Notes: generated by a model from the sequence alone, not told the origin. 64,000 bases of DNA from Aurantiacibacter gangjinensis (GCF_001886695.1 NZ_CP018097.1:558001-622000), one strand, 5' to 3'; numbered from the stretch's first letter, positions 48,991 to 57,992 are shown. A program made the numbers and translations.

Positions 48991-50319
48991 ATGGACCGCG
49001 CAGACAACTTTCCCAAGAAGATCCGCATCGGGATCATCGGAGCCGGACCGGCGGGCCTGACGACGGCGCTTGCGATCGAGTATTATGATCGAAAAAAGCG
49101 GTTCGAGGTCACGTTGTTCGAACGCAACAGCTCACCGACAGACTATCCCGGTGTCGAATACGGCATACAAGAGCGGGCGTGCCGCGCGTTCGAGCGGATC
49201 GGTATCCGCGAGAAGGCGTTACACCGCAGCCTGCGCGCCCGGAAAATTACGTTCTATAATTCGCGGCTCGAGAAAAAGTTCAGGCCAATCGAGCTCGATG
49301 GCGATTGGACGCGTCATGTTGTGCGGCAGGAATTCGTCGCCGACCTGGTCGGGCTGGTGAAGAGGGCAAAGCTGCTGACGAACCATGAGATAGTCAGCGT
49401 CAGGCCGAATGAAGACCGATCCGTCACTCTGAAGGCAAACATCGGAGAGGGGCGGAATGAGGAGTTCACCTTCGACGCCGTCCTTTCCTGCGACGGCTCA
49501 TCTTCCACGACGCGCTCGCAATTGTTCCCCATGCAGGACGAGAAGCGCGATCAGGGTTTCTCGTGCATCTACATGATGCTCGAGGCCGAGAAGCCTCTGG
49601 AAGCGGAGGAACGCTACCTCGCGATGACAAACGCCGGGGTCAGCAACCTCATCATGGGCGAGGAGGCGACCCTCACGACGTTTCCGCTCGGAAAGGGGCG
49701 CGCGGCATATGGCATAGGCTTCGATCATCAGAGCCGAGGACACCTCTGGTCCCGGTTCGATCTCGATCCGGACACCGAATGGGCGGACATACCTGCAAAT
49801 ACACGTGAGGCGCTGGCCCGCCGTCTCGTCGAAGATGCCTGCGCGCACGATCCATTCTATGCCGAGATGCTCAAGCACGTGCAGGACTGGATGAGCCCTC
49901 GCGTCTATCTATGGGCCATGGAGGATACCGATCCGCTCCATCCGCCCTATGGCGAGACGGGCAATGTCCTCGCGATCGGCGATGCGGCGCACGTGCTTCT
50001 TCCAACGATCGGCATGGGCGCGAGCACAGCGATCGAGGACGGCGAGATGCTCGGACGATTTCTAGTCGAGGGATCGGCGGGCGTTCCCGGTCCCGAAGTG
50101 TTCCGGCAGCAATTCGCCGATAGCGTCGCGAAACCCTACGCCGCCGAACGCACGGAAGTCTGGGACGATCTTGTCCGACGCGCCCGAACGGCGGCCGAGA
50201 TCAACTTCACCGATCAGCACGAGCGCAAGCGCTTCGCGGTCGGACCGCAAATTCCTCATCGGACTGCGTCAAGACTGGTCAGCGCAATCGAAAAGGCCGC
50301 GCGTGCTGCGGGAGTCTGA
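48991..50319 (+). CDS. FAD-dependent aromatic-type monooxygenase (PHBH fold)
   Basis: 442 residues. 'RIGIIGAGPAGLTTALAIE' binds ADP, and 'NVLAIGDAAHVLLPTIGMGASTAIEDGEML' is the GD motif that binds the ribityl chain. The layout fits salicylate- or kynurenine-hydroxylase-like group A monooxygenases, which hydroxylate with NAD(P)H and oxygen. 'CDGSSSTTR' is the usual DG motif region. Its link to the cluster is by position only; it may act on an aromatic residue of the substrate. Confidence 0.85.
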   Translation: MDRADNFPKKIRIGIIGAGPAGLTTALAIEYYDRKKRFEVTLFERNSSPTDYPGVEYGIQERACRAFERIGIREKALHRSLRARKITFYNSRLEKKFRPIELDGDWTRHVVRQEFVADLVGLVKRAKLLTNHEIVSVRPNEDRSVTLKANIGEGRNEEFTFDAVLSCDGSSSTTRSQLFPMQDEKRDQGFSCIYMMLEAEKPLEAEERYLAMTNAGVSNLIMGEEATLTTFPLGKGRAAYGIGFDHQSRGHLWSRFDLDPDTEWADIPANTREALARRLVEDACAHDPFYAEMLKHVQDWMSPRVYLWAMEDTDPLHPPYGETGNVLAIGDAAHVLLPTIGMGASTAIEDGEMLGRFLVEGSAGVPGPEVFRQQFADSVAKPYAAERTEVWDDLVRRARTAAEINFTDQHERKRFAVGPQIPHRTASRLVSAIEKAARAAGV

Positions 50320-50469
50320 AAAGCCAGAGAGGTTTCCCGACAATCAATGTCCGAAATCGACGCTCCCGGATGATATGAGCCAATAACTCTCGAGAATCCG
50401 GATGGAGTGTCGATCGACCGAGAAGAAGAACTTCTGGGACTGCCTGAAAACCTAAATCGTTAAAAAGGG

Positions 50470-50492
50470 ACGCTCGCGCGAGCGTAGTTTTT
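50470..50492 (+). terminator. Rho-independent terminator closing the accessory cluster
   Basis: Perfect palindrome ACGCTCGCGCGAGCGT (50,470-50,485), then AG and TTTTT. It lies 150 bases after the monooxygenase stop. Confidence 0.85.
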
Positions 50493-50996
50493 CACTGCTA
50501 CGCTTGAAACGCGTTCGACGTGAGACCGATAATGGGATGCCAGCGCGCTAGCGACGGTTCACAACTATGGAACATATTGCCGATGCGTCTCGAAACGGCT
50601 CGCTCGACCCGGTCGCGCGAGCCATCAACCACGCACCTTCCATATTCATCACTGCCGCTTTCGCCATCAGCATCGCGTCGCTTTCCTACGGCAGGTCGCC
50701 GCGAACTATTGTGCCGATGTTGATCTGATATGGGGGCGTATAGATCAGGCGCTTGACTGACACTCTGCAGCACGGCGCAATGCTCCGTACGGAGCCACAT
50801 GTGACATCAACTAACTCCGAGCCGCTGAAGCACCTGAGGCTCGAACCCCCAAGCACCGTGCGAGTGAATGGGGCGACGGATGTTCTAGTGCGTCCGAATG
50901 AGCGACTTACCTCTGGAGAATGGCCACGTAAACACCGCGTAAGCACTGTTTCCCGATAAGCGGAAATTTCTAAGGCCGTGATTTTATGGAGAGAAA
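50493..50996. other. Gap between accessory cluster and integrated element
   Basis: No convincing gene. A 53-codon frame at 50,567-50,728 on the plus strand (starts MEHIADASRN, has a hydrophobic 'IFITAAFAISIASL' stretch) looks protein-like but lacks a clear ribosome site. The rest shows nothing I recognise. Confidence 0.3.
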
Positions 50997-51045
50997 TGGC
51001 GCACCCGACAGGATTCGAACCTGTGGCCTCTGCCTTCGGAGGGTA
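50997..51045 (-). repeat. 3' half of tRNA-Arg(CCG): probable att site of an integrated element
   Basis: Read on the minus strand: anticodon loop CTCCGAA, 3' anticodon stem GGCAG, variable bases, T-arm ACAGG-TTCGAAT-CCTGT, acceptor CGGGTGC, G and CCA. The D-arm and 5' acceptor strand are absent, so it is not a functional tRNA. Truncated 3' tRNA copies mark the distal end of islands inserted by tyrosine integrases. The orientation places the element to the right of this site. Confidence 0.8.
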
Positions 51046-51157
51046 GCGCCTAGTGACGAAAATGGCGGAAAACCGATGTTTACACGAACGGAATGTTCGG
51101 AACATTCGACGAACAAAGCAAGAATAGCGGATATTTTCGCCGGAGTTTCGCCGGAGC

Positions 51158-53500
51158 TTAGCGGGCAGCCGATTGGCCGTCCGAAAACAAATGCCGCTGA
51201 ATATCCAAAAAGGCAGAGCGGATGTCGCCGGTCGATCCGAGCTTCCTTTTCGCATCGTTCATGCTGCCGTAGCGGCTGCGGATGAAGTGGCTGAGGCGCT
51301 GTGTGTCGAGTTCGCGGATGCCGTCCTTCGCGTAGGAGCCTAGGACGTAATCGAGGAATTCTCGCATCTCCTCCTCATAGCCATCCATGCCTGTCGCCTT
51401 CGCCGTTTCGACGCGTTCGGCGCGAGCTAGGGGTGCTAGGGTGAAGCGGATGTAGCCGAGCACGTCGAAGATATCCGAGTTCGGCGCGTCGATCAGGCGG
51501 CGCATGTCCGCGAGGCGCTCGCGGTCGTAGCCCATTTCAGTCAGGCGCTGGAGAAAAGCGTTACGGCGATCGGGATCACTCCAAATCTCGCGCAGTTCGT
51601 CTTCGCTTGTAACCAGCGTGCCCAGATCGCCGAACAGATGGTCCATGAACTCCTGCGCCGTGATGGGCCGGCCGTTGAACATGTATGTCGTTGCGCCGAC
51701 GTAGCGGATCTTGCGCTCCTTGCCGTCGGCCAACTTCACGATGACCTTCTCGGTCGGCTCCTTCGGGTCTTCGGGATCCTCTGGATCGTCCGGCCCATCG
51801 GGACCGCCAGGACCGGGAAGCGGAGGTCGGGGATCCGCAGGGTCTTCCGGTTCGCCGTCCCACTCAGGATCGTTGAAGTGCTCATAGGCTTTCACGAAGT
51901 CGTAGATCGTGAAGAAGTCCTTGCCGTCGAAAGTGCGCGTGCCCCGGCCAATGATCTGCTTGAACTCGATCATCGAGTTGATTGGCCGCAGCAGGACGAT
52001 GTTCCGCACGTTGCGCGCATCCACACCCGTCGAGAGCTTCTGCGACGTCGTCAGGATGGTCGGCAGTGTCTTTTCGTTGTCCTGAAATTCGCGCAGGTGC
52101 TGCTCGCCCAGCTTGCCATCGTCGGCCGTGACCCGCTCGCAATAGTGCGGATCGGGATTGTCCTTAATCTGGTTGATGAAGTTGCGGACGCGGGCGGCGT
52201 GATCCTGCGTGGCGCAGAAGACCAGCGTCTTCTGGCGCTGGTCGATCTGGTCCATGAACTCTTGCACACGGCTCATCTCGCGCTCGTCGATAATGAGCTT
52301 GGTATTGAAATCGGCTTCCTTGTATTCCTTGTCCGGGTCGATCTCACCCGCGATCACGTCGTCCTCGTCGCTGAAGGTGTAGGTGTCCATGGTGCTCGCC
52401 ATCTGGCGCACCTTGAAGGGCGTCAGGAAGCCGTCGCCGATGCCTTCCTTCAACGCATAGGTGTAAACCGGCTCGCCGAAGTACTTGTAGGTATCGGCGT
52501 TGGTGTCGCGCTTGGGTGTGGCCGTCAGGCCGAGCTGCACGGCGGGCGAGAAATATTCGAGGATCGCACGCCAGGTGCTTTCATCCCGCGCACCCCCGCG
52601 ATGGCATTCGTCGATCACGATGAAATCGAAGAAGTCGGGCGCGTAGCCTTCGAAGGTGAACTCGGTCTCGCCATCCTTCCCGCCGGTCATGAAGGTCTGG
52701 AAGATTGTGAAGAAGATGTTGGCGTTGGTGGGCACGCCGCCGCGCTTGCGCACTTCCTCCGGATCGATGCGGACGAGCGCATCTGGCGGGAAGGCGCTGA
52801 AGGCGTTGTAGGCCTGATCGGCAAGAATGTTGCGATCGGCAAGGAACAGGATGCGCGGGCGACGAACCGGCTCGCGGCTGAGATTCCAGCTGGACTGGAA
52901 CAGCTTCCATGCGATCTGGAAGGCGATGCTGGTCTTGCCGGTGCCGGTGGCGAGCGTCAGCAAGATGCGCTTGTCGCCCTTGGCGATCGCTTCGAGCACG
53001 GCGGTGATGGCGTTGTGCTGGTAATAGCGCGGCTGCCACTTGCCGCCGCCGGTCTCGAACGGGACAACGCCAAACCGCTCGCGCCAATCATTGCCATGCG
53101 GGAAGCAACGATTCCAGAGTTCGTCCGGCGTGGGAAAGGGAAGGTCGTGATCGCCCTCCTTCCCGGTGTTCATGTCTATGCCATACCAGCCGAGCCCGTT
53201 GGTCGAATAGGCGAAGCGGGTTTCGAGGCGGCGAGCGTAGTCTTTCGCCTGTCCGACCCCAGCCGTGTGGCCGAGCCCGGCGCGCTTGGCCTCGATCACC
53301 GCCATGTGGCGGCCTTTGTAGGTCAGGACGTAGTCGGCGGAGAGGGCATTGGCCCGCTCACCGCCTGCCAGAATGCGACCTGGTGCGATGGTGTATTCAC
53401 GCGAAATCGAAGAGCCTTCGACCACACCCCAGCCCGCTTCGCGCAGGATGGGATCTATGCGGTTAGCGCGTGTGTCGGCTTCGGTTTCCACTTGGGGCAT
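51158..53500 (-). CDS. hsdR: Type I restriction enzyme, R (endonuclease/translocase) subunit
   Basis: 780 residues. The N-terminal nuclease has D56 and E70-A-K72 of the PD-(D/E)xK site ('ADYVLTYKGRHMAVIEAKR'). The superfamily 2 motor has Walker A 'ATGTGKT' (184-190), DECH (297-300), 'LTATPKR' and 'QIIGRGTR'. A Pro/Asp/Glu-rich low-complexity linker lies at about residues 545-590, then an EcoEI-type C-terminal region. It cuts DNA lacking the methylation set by HsdM/HsdS. ATG directly follows the stop of the HEPN-like gene. Confidence 0.95.
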   Translation of the reverse strand: MPQVETEADTRANRIDPILREAGWGVVEGSSISREYTIAPGRILAGGERANALSADYVLTYKGRHMAVIEAKRAGLGHTAGVGQAKDYARRLETRFAYSTNGLGWYGIDMNTGKEGDHDLPFPTPDELWNRCFPHGNDWRERFGVVPFETGGGKWQPRYYQHNAITAVLEAIAKGDKRILLTLATGTGKTSIAFQIAWKLFQSSWNLSREPVRRPRILFLADRNILADQAYNAFSAFPPDALVRIDPEEVRKRGGVPTNANIFFTIFQTFMTGGKDGETEFTFEGYAPDFFDFIVIDECHRGGARDESTWRAILEYFSPAVQLGLTATPKRDTNADTYKYFGEPVYTYALKEGIGDGFLTPFKVRQMASTMDTYTFSDEDDVIAGEIDPDKEYKEADFNTKLIIDEREMSRVQEFMDQIDQRQKTLVFCATQDHAARVRNFINQIKDNPDPHYCERVTADDGKLGEQHLREFQDNEKTLPTILTTSQKLSTGVDARNVRNIVLLRPINSMIEFKQIIGRGTRTFDGKDFFTIYDFVKAYEHFNDPEWDGEPEDPADPRPPLPGPGGPDGPDDPEDPEDPKEPTEKVIVKLADGKERKIRYVGATTYMFNGRPITAQEFMDHLFGDLGTLVTSEDELREIWSDPDRRNAFLQRLTEMGYDRERLADMRRLIDAPNSDIFDVLGYIRFTLAPLARAERVETAKATGMDGYEEEMREFLDYVLGSYAKDGIRELDTQRLSHFIRSRYGSMNDAKRKLGSTGDIRSAFLDIQRHLFSDGQSAAR

Positions 53501-54139
53501 CTAAGCGCCTTGCTTCCTTTCGCGGGCGACGGCTTCGAGGGACCGGATCATGTTGTCGACGCCAATTTGATAAAATTCAGCAAGATGAAATGACCAGCTA
53601 TCGGATACGCCCTGCTCATGTTCGTGTAGTATGTTGATGATTTCGTTCGCCAGGGCAATCATCGCTTCATCTGCGAGCGGAAAGTCATCTTCTGCAGCCT
53701 CGGGATCGAAAAAATACTTCCTGTCGAGATGCGCAATCACCTTGTCCCTTCGGCCCCGAATGCTCGCAATAATGTCGGAGTGAGCGGCGAGCGCGGACTT
53801 GTGCTTAAACGCCACGGCCTCGGAAAACTTACCATTCTTCCAGACAATCCTGCCGGAATTCGCTGCGCTAAAATCAAGAAATTTCTCTAGGTTGCCCCAG
53901 CTCCGTTTCTTCTCTTCAAGGATTCGAGCCAAGGCCAGCAGCACATCGCTCTGCATTGCCCGCGCAAAAAAATAGAGTGGGGGTGAGATTTCCCAAAGCC
54001 CTTCGCCGCGCTCTCGATAATGCCGCACTACCTCCCTGAAGATGGCAAGCTTGGCTATCAGCCCTTCTTGCCCGTGCACCAACACGAGAAAACGTTGCAA
54101 TCGCTTTTCGTAATCGTCTTGGGGGCTTAGTTCTGACAT
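53501..54139 (-). CDS. AbiU2/HEPN-like protein embedded in the hsd operon
   Basis: 212 residues, mostly helical. 'RRDKVIAHLDRKY' contains R131-x5-H137, the HEPN RNase motif (R-x4-6-H), in the context typical of AbiU2-like proteins; 'FREVVRHYRERGEGLW' and the long helices fit that group. HEPN proteins are often toxin or abortive-infection RNases. It overlaps the hsdS stop by one base and abuts hsdR, so it is co-expressed. It could be an extra phage-defence effector or a brake on the complex. Role is inference; no antitoxin is visible next to it. Confidence 0.65.
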   Translation of the reverse strand: MSELSPQDDYEKRLQRFLVLVHGQEGLIAKLAIFREVVRHYRERGEGLWEISPPLYFFARAMQSDVLLALARILEEKKRSWGNLEKFLDFSAANSGRIVWKNGKFSEAVAFKHKSALAAHSDIIASIRGRRDKVIAHLDRKYFFDPEAAEDDFPLADEAMIALANEIINILHEHEQGVSDSWSFHLAEFYQIGVDNMIRSLEAVARERKQGA

Positions 54140-55347
54140 TACACGAGTCGCCCACTAAACGCTTCAGCGAGTAGAGAGCGGCGCAAGCTTTCTAGATCGG
54201 CGATCTGCTTCCGATACGATTGCTTGAGCTTTTCGACCGCGGATAGCTTCTGGTTCAATCGCTCCACTATTTTCTTCTGGGTATCAGTCGAAGGCAATCT
54301 GATTTCAAAAGCATTTAGTTGGCCACCGCTAACGTGCGGCACGCCGAGACCGGTCTGGATGTCGAGAACATAGCGTTCGAACAATGGGCTACCAATCCAA
54401 AACCCGAGGAAGCGCGGAAGCAGTCCAGCCTTTGGGCGCAGTCGCGCAACTCGCTGCACGAGCAGGCTCGGCAAGGCTTCTTCGTCCACGATCGCAAACT
54501 TGATCCCGGCGCTCACCCACGTGCGATCCATTGCGACCAGCACGTCATCTTTCTGCAGTTCATACTTCGCATATGTAGCGCGATCGCTGGCAGGCCAGCG
54601 CTTTACGCCGTCCCAGCGGAAATCGCCTTGCACGATATTATCGCCGCGTATGAGCCGAATATCTGACTCCTTGTCAGTGTAGCCGCGGCTCTTGAATGCG
54701 AAGCCTGTCAGCAGATCAATGTGAGGCCCAACAGGCTCCAATTCGCCCAGCTCTGCCGCGCCCAATTCGCTTTCTAGAAGTTGCGTTGTCAGCTCGTCGG
54801 CATCCGCCAGATTGGCCTCAGCGTTGGCGCGGGCGCGATCGAGGGCGGCGAAGGCCTGATCGAGCACCGCGACGATCCGCTTCTGCTCCTCCAGCGGGTG
54901 GAGTGGAATTTCGATTTCTTTCAGCTTTGATGCATTGAATCCGCCTTGCGCGCTTCCCGACGAACCCTGCTTTATAGATTCCCAATACGTGGAGGTCTGA
55001 AAAAACAAAGCCACATATTCGGGCATCAACTTCTCGTCAGTAATCCGAAGCCTGATCAGGTAAGAGGCTGGAACGCTCGCGGGTGGCTCCCGAACTAAGA
55101 AACTCTTGCCGGTTGTCGCGCCCGTGCGTGCGAAGACAATATCGCTTGCTTCGAGCTTGTGCTTGTCAAAATCTCTTTGATTGATTTCGCAGTAGGGCAC
55201 CGCTGTCCAGTCAACATTGCCTTCCTGAATGTCTGTGATGCGTAGAAATTTCGGGCCAATAGCTTCGGAAGATGCACTTTCCGTGTAACCATAATTGACC
55301 GAAGCAACCTGACCCAGCTTGACATTATCAACCATGCTGCCGCTCAC
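54139..55347 (-). CDS. hsdS: Type I restriction-modification specificity subunit
   Basis: 402 residues with two target-recognition domains (about 5-150 and 205-350). Each is followed by a conserved helical spacer: 'HPLEEQKRIVAVLDQAFAALDRARANAE' and 'LPSTDTQKKIVERLNQKLSAVEKLK'. They define a bipartite target, not predictable from sequence. GTG start overlaps the hsdM stop (GTGA); ATG 55,335 is an alternative. Confidence 0.93.
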   Translation of the reverse strand: MSGSMVDNVKLGQVASVNYGYTESASSEAIGPKFLRITDIQEGNVDWTAVPYCEINQRDFDKHKLEASDIVFARTGATTGKSFLVREPPASVPASYLIRLRITDEKLMPEYVALFFQTSTYWESIKQGSSGSAQGGFNASKLKEIEIPLHPLEEQKRIVAVLDQAFAALDRARANAEANLADADELTTQLLESELGAAELGELEPVGPHIDLLTGFAFKSRGYTDKESDIRLIRGDNIVQGDFRWDGVKRWPASDRATYAKYELQKDDVLVAMDRTWVSAGIKFAIVDEEALPSLLVQRVARLRPKAGLLPRFLGFWIGSPLFERYVLDIQTGLGVPHVSGGQLNAFEIRLPSTDTQKKIVERLNQKLSAVEKLKQSYRKQIADLESLRRSLLAEAFSGRLV

Positions 55348-56810
55348 AGCATCCCTCGAATATCCTCGAGGATATTCGCCGTCTCCTCGTCCCGCGCGAG
55401 CATCGCATCGATAATCTCCGCGGGTTCACGCAGCGGTTCTTCATCCGGCGTGTTCGGGTTTCGGACCGTCAAGTCCCACGTGACCTGATTGAGGTCATCG
55501 GCCATCACCGTCCAGCTCTTGTCGCTGTCGGCCTTGCTCGCCTTTAGCTCCACGAATTCCTTCAGGTCGTCGTCGTTGAGCGGGTTGGTCTTGCCCAGCG
55601 AACGGCCGGGATCGAGCTGGTAATACCAGATCTCCCTCGTCGGCGTGCCCTTGTTGAAGAACAGCACCACCGTCTTCACGCCAGCGCCTTGGAACGTGCC
55701 GCCTGGGCAGTCGAGCACGGTATGCAAATTGCAGGTCGCCAGAAGTTCCTTACGCAGCTCCACGCTGGCATTGTCGGTGTTGCTGAGGAAGGTGTTCTTG
55801 ATCACCACCGCTCCGCGCCCGTGCGAGAAACGTCCCTCCGCCTTCAGCTTGCGGATGAAATGCTGCAAGAAGAGGTAGGCCGTCTCGCCGGACTTGATCG
55901 GGAAGTTCTGCTGCACCTCGCGCCGCTCGCCACCGCCAAATGGTGGATTGGCCAACACGATGTCGTGACGGTCGGCCTGCTGGATATCCATCACGTTCTC
56001 GGTGAGCGTGTTGGCATGGCGGATCGTCGGCGCCTCGATCCCGTGCAGGATCATGTTCATTACGCCCAGCACGTAGGCGAGAGACTTCTTCTCCTGCCCG
56101 TAGAAGGTCCGGCGCTGGAGCGTTTCCCACTCCTCGCCGGACAGATCCGGGCGGCGCAAGTAATCCCACGCCTCGCACAGGAAGCCCGCCGACCCGCAGG
56201 CGCCGTCGTAGATCGTCTCGCCGATCTTGGGATCCACGACCTGGATCATGGCGCGGATCAACGGGCGCGGTGTATAATATTCGCCGCCATTGCGCCCGGC
56301 GTTGCCCATCCGCTTGATGCGGGTTTCGTAGAGGTCGGACAGCTCATGCTTGGCATCGGTGCTGCCGAAATCGAGCGTATCGACGATGTCGATCACCTCG
56401 CGCAGCGAATAGCCGGAGCGGAACCGGTTCGCGAGTTCAGAGAAGATCTCGCCGACCTTGTATTCCAGCGTATCCACGTCGGCATCGCTGGTGTTGAAGG
56501 TCTTCAGGTAAGGGAACAGCTTGCCATTGACGAAGTCGATCAGGTCCTGCCCAGTCTTCGCGGCATTGTGGTCGAGTTCACCATCCTCATCCTTCGGCGC
56601 GGCCCAAGTCTGCCAGCGATATGCCTCGTCGAGGATCGGCGTGTAGTCGCGGCCTTCCAGTTCGGCCTGATCCTGCCGCTCCTGTTCCAGATCGTCGAGA
56701 TACTTGAGGAACAGCAGCCAGCTGGTCTGTTCGGCGTAGTCCAGTTCCGACGACAGGCCCTCGTCATTGCGCATGGCCCGATCGATATTGTTGAAAGCGT
56801 TCTCGAACAT
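55344..56810 (-). CDS. hsdM: Type I restriction-modification methyltransferase subunit
   Basis: 488 residues. SAM-binding 'GACGSAGF' (203-210) and catalytic NPPF (288-291) make it an N6-adenine methyltransferase. N-terminal helical domain 'MFENAFNNIDRAMRNDEG' is the usual HsdM start, so the ATG at 56,810 is chosen; AGGGGC precedes it. The longer open frame upstream has no support. First gene of hsdM-hsdS-HEPN-hsdR. Confidence 0.96.
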   Translation of the reverse strand: MFENAFNNIDRAMRNDEGLSSELDYAEQTSWLLFLKYLDDLEQERQDQAELEGRDYTPILDEAYRWQTWAAPKDEDGELDHNAAKTGQDLIDFVNGKLFPYLKTFNTSDADVDTLEYKVGEIFSELANRFRSGYSLREVIDIVDTLDFGSTDAKHELSDLYETRIKRMGNAGRNGGEYYTPRPLIRAMIQVVDPKIGETIYDGACGSAGFLCEAWDYLRRPDLSGEEWETLQRRTFYGQEKKSLAYVLGVMNMILHGIEAPTIRHANTLTENVMDIQQADRHDIVLANPPFGGGERREVQQNFPIKSGETAYLFLQHFIRKLKAEGRFSHGRGAVVIKNTFLSNTDNASVELRKELLATCNLHTVLDCPGGTFQGAGVKTVVLFFNKGTPTREIWYYQLDPGRSLGKTNPLNDDDLKEFVELKASKADSDKSWTVMADDLNQVTWDLTVRNPNTPDEEPLREPAEIIDAMLARDEETANILEDIRGML

Positions 56811-56910
56811 TGATGCCCCTTGTGTCGCGCAACTGACTATTCTGATTGGCTGAATCGGGCAAGTTGTAGGCGGGGAATGCGCCGCCAGCGTGACCGCGGG
56901 CAATATACTC

Positions 56911-56923
56911 GAATATGATATTC
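56911..56923. promoter_or_regulatory. Palindrome in the hsdM / 57,093 divergent promoter
   Basis: GAATATGATATTC is a perfect 6-1-6 inverted repeat in the 282-base gap between two divergent genes. It may bind a regulator that balances methylase and nuclease. It is short and AT-rich, so chance is possible. Confidence 0.35.
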
Positions 56924-57092
56924 TCGTCGCAATCCTGTTGTAAAGATCGGCGGTTCTGCTATTGCTCGCATATAGCGATGCAAACACAACGGAATAGCAA
57001 TGTAATGGCGCGTCACGGAACGCAGTCAGCAGCGCACACCTAGCGAGCGGCTTGGGCGCTAGACGCACCAAAATGCATCGGAGATCGCCACT

Positions 57093-57980
57093 TTGGCTAC
57101 CATCATCACCCGCAAGAATCCCAAAACTGGCAAGACTGAGCGTCCCTATCGCGACAAGCAGGGCAACTTCGTCCTGGGCGATCCGGCCTTCGGGAGCGAA
57201 CTGCATCACCGCAAGAATGCAATCCTGACCACGGATTATGACGATGCATTGCGGCTCGTGCGCAACGGCTTTTCCATCCGCATGTCGGCAGGTGATGGCA
57301 CGCCAGCCTCGTTAATCAGCGCAAGAAAGCTGACCCTTAACAACATCGATGAGCCTTCCCCTGAGGATATCCCGGCTGAAGGTCCCCTAACGCCGTTTTC
57401 GCGTGACGACGTCATGCATGACCTGCGCAAGGCCTTGGTCGCAAAGGCAGCCATGGTCGCCCGCTGGGGAAGTTACGATGCGGCCGAGGCTTTTCTGGGC
57501 TTCCCGCCATCCGACGACGCCGGAGAACCATACGACGACGCAGATCCTTCGGAGGTCGACCTTTCTCGCTTCCGCGCTACCCCATTGATCGATGCCATCT
57601 ACGACTGGGCTTTCCAGACCGGCAAGCACGAGGCGTTACGCCCTGACTTGTGGGACGACCTTGGCTCGCTCATGGACAGTGCCTCCGCCGGTACGATCAG
57701 CATCCTATCCCCAATGGCAAACGCGGACAGTCCATTGCGCGTGACCATCGGCACCGCGTTCGCGCGGCGGAAGTTCGAGTTTGAGCGCGGCACGCTGCTG
57801 TCGGTGCGAGACCTTGCCTACCTCGCCCAAATGACCGAAGTCGCCGCGCGGAATGCTCTCGCCAAAGCAGGCATCAAGGGGCGTGGCGGCATCGGCAACG
57901 ACACCGCTCGGGAATGGCTAGCTCAGCGACAGAAGTTCGTGCCGACGCGAACGGATCTTCTGCCGATCGAAGAATCGTAA
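57093..57980 (+). CDS. Unknown protein divergent from hsdM
   Basis: 295 residues from TTG with GGAG nine bases before. The N-terminus is basic ('TRKNPKTGKTERPYRDKQG'), the middle acidic. Near the C-terminus 'LLSVRDLAYLAQMTEVAARNALAKAGI' looks like a helix-turn-helix. No family recognised. Position suggests a regulator or accessory of the restriction system or the mobile element. A 9-bp perfect hairpin follows the stop. Confidence 0.65.
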   Translation: MATIITRKNPKTGKTERPYRDKQGNFVLGDPAFGSELHHRKNAILTTDYDDALRLVRNGFSIRMSAGDGTPASLISARKLTLNNIDEPSPEDIPAEGPLTPFSRDDVMHDLRKALVAKAAMVARWGSYDAAEAFLGFPPSDDAGEPYDDADPSEVDLSRFRATPLIDAIYDWAFQTGKHEALRPDLWDDLGSLMDSASAGTISILSPMANADSPLRVTIGTAFARRKFEFERGTLLSVRDLAYLAQMTEVAARNALAKAGIKGRGGIGNDTAREWLAQRQKFVPTRTDLLPIEES

Positions 57981-57992
57981 CGGCGTTTCGAA

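Noticed and set aside
35166-50319. A canonical microcystin-degrading mlr operon
   Set aside because: M81 and S12-type enzymes and a carrier are present, but no MlrA-like CAAX-type membrane protease is encoded, and gene order and extra enzymes differ.
50997-51045. A functional tRNA-Arg gene
   Set aside because: The D-arm and the 5' acceptor strand are missing; only the 3' half matches.
51638-53593. A 651-codon open frame on the plus strand opposite hsdR
   Set aside because: Antisense to a gene with clear catalytic motifs; long antisense frames are common in high-GC DNA, and this one has no domain.
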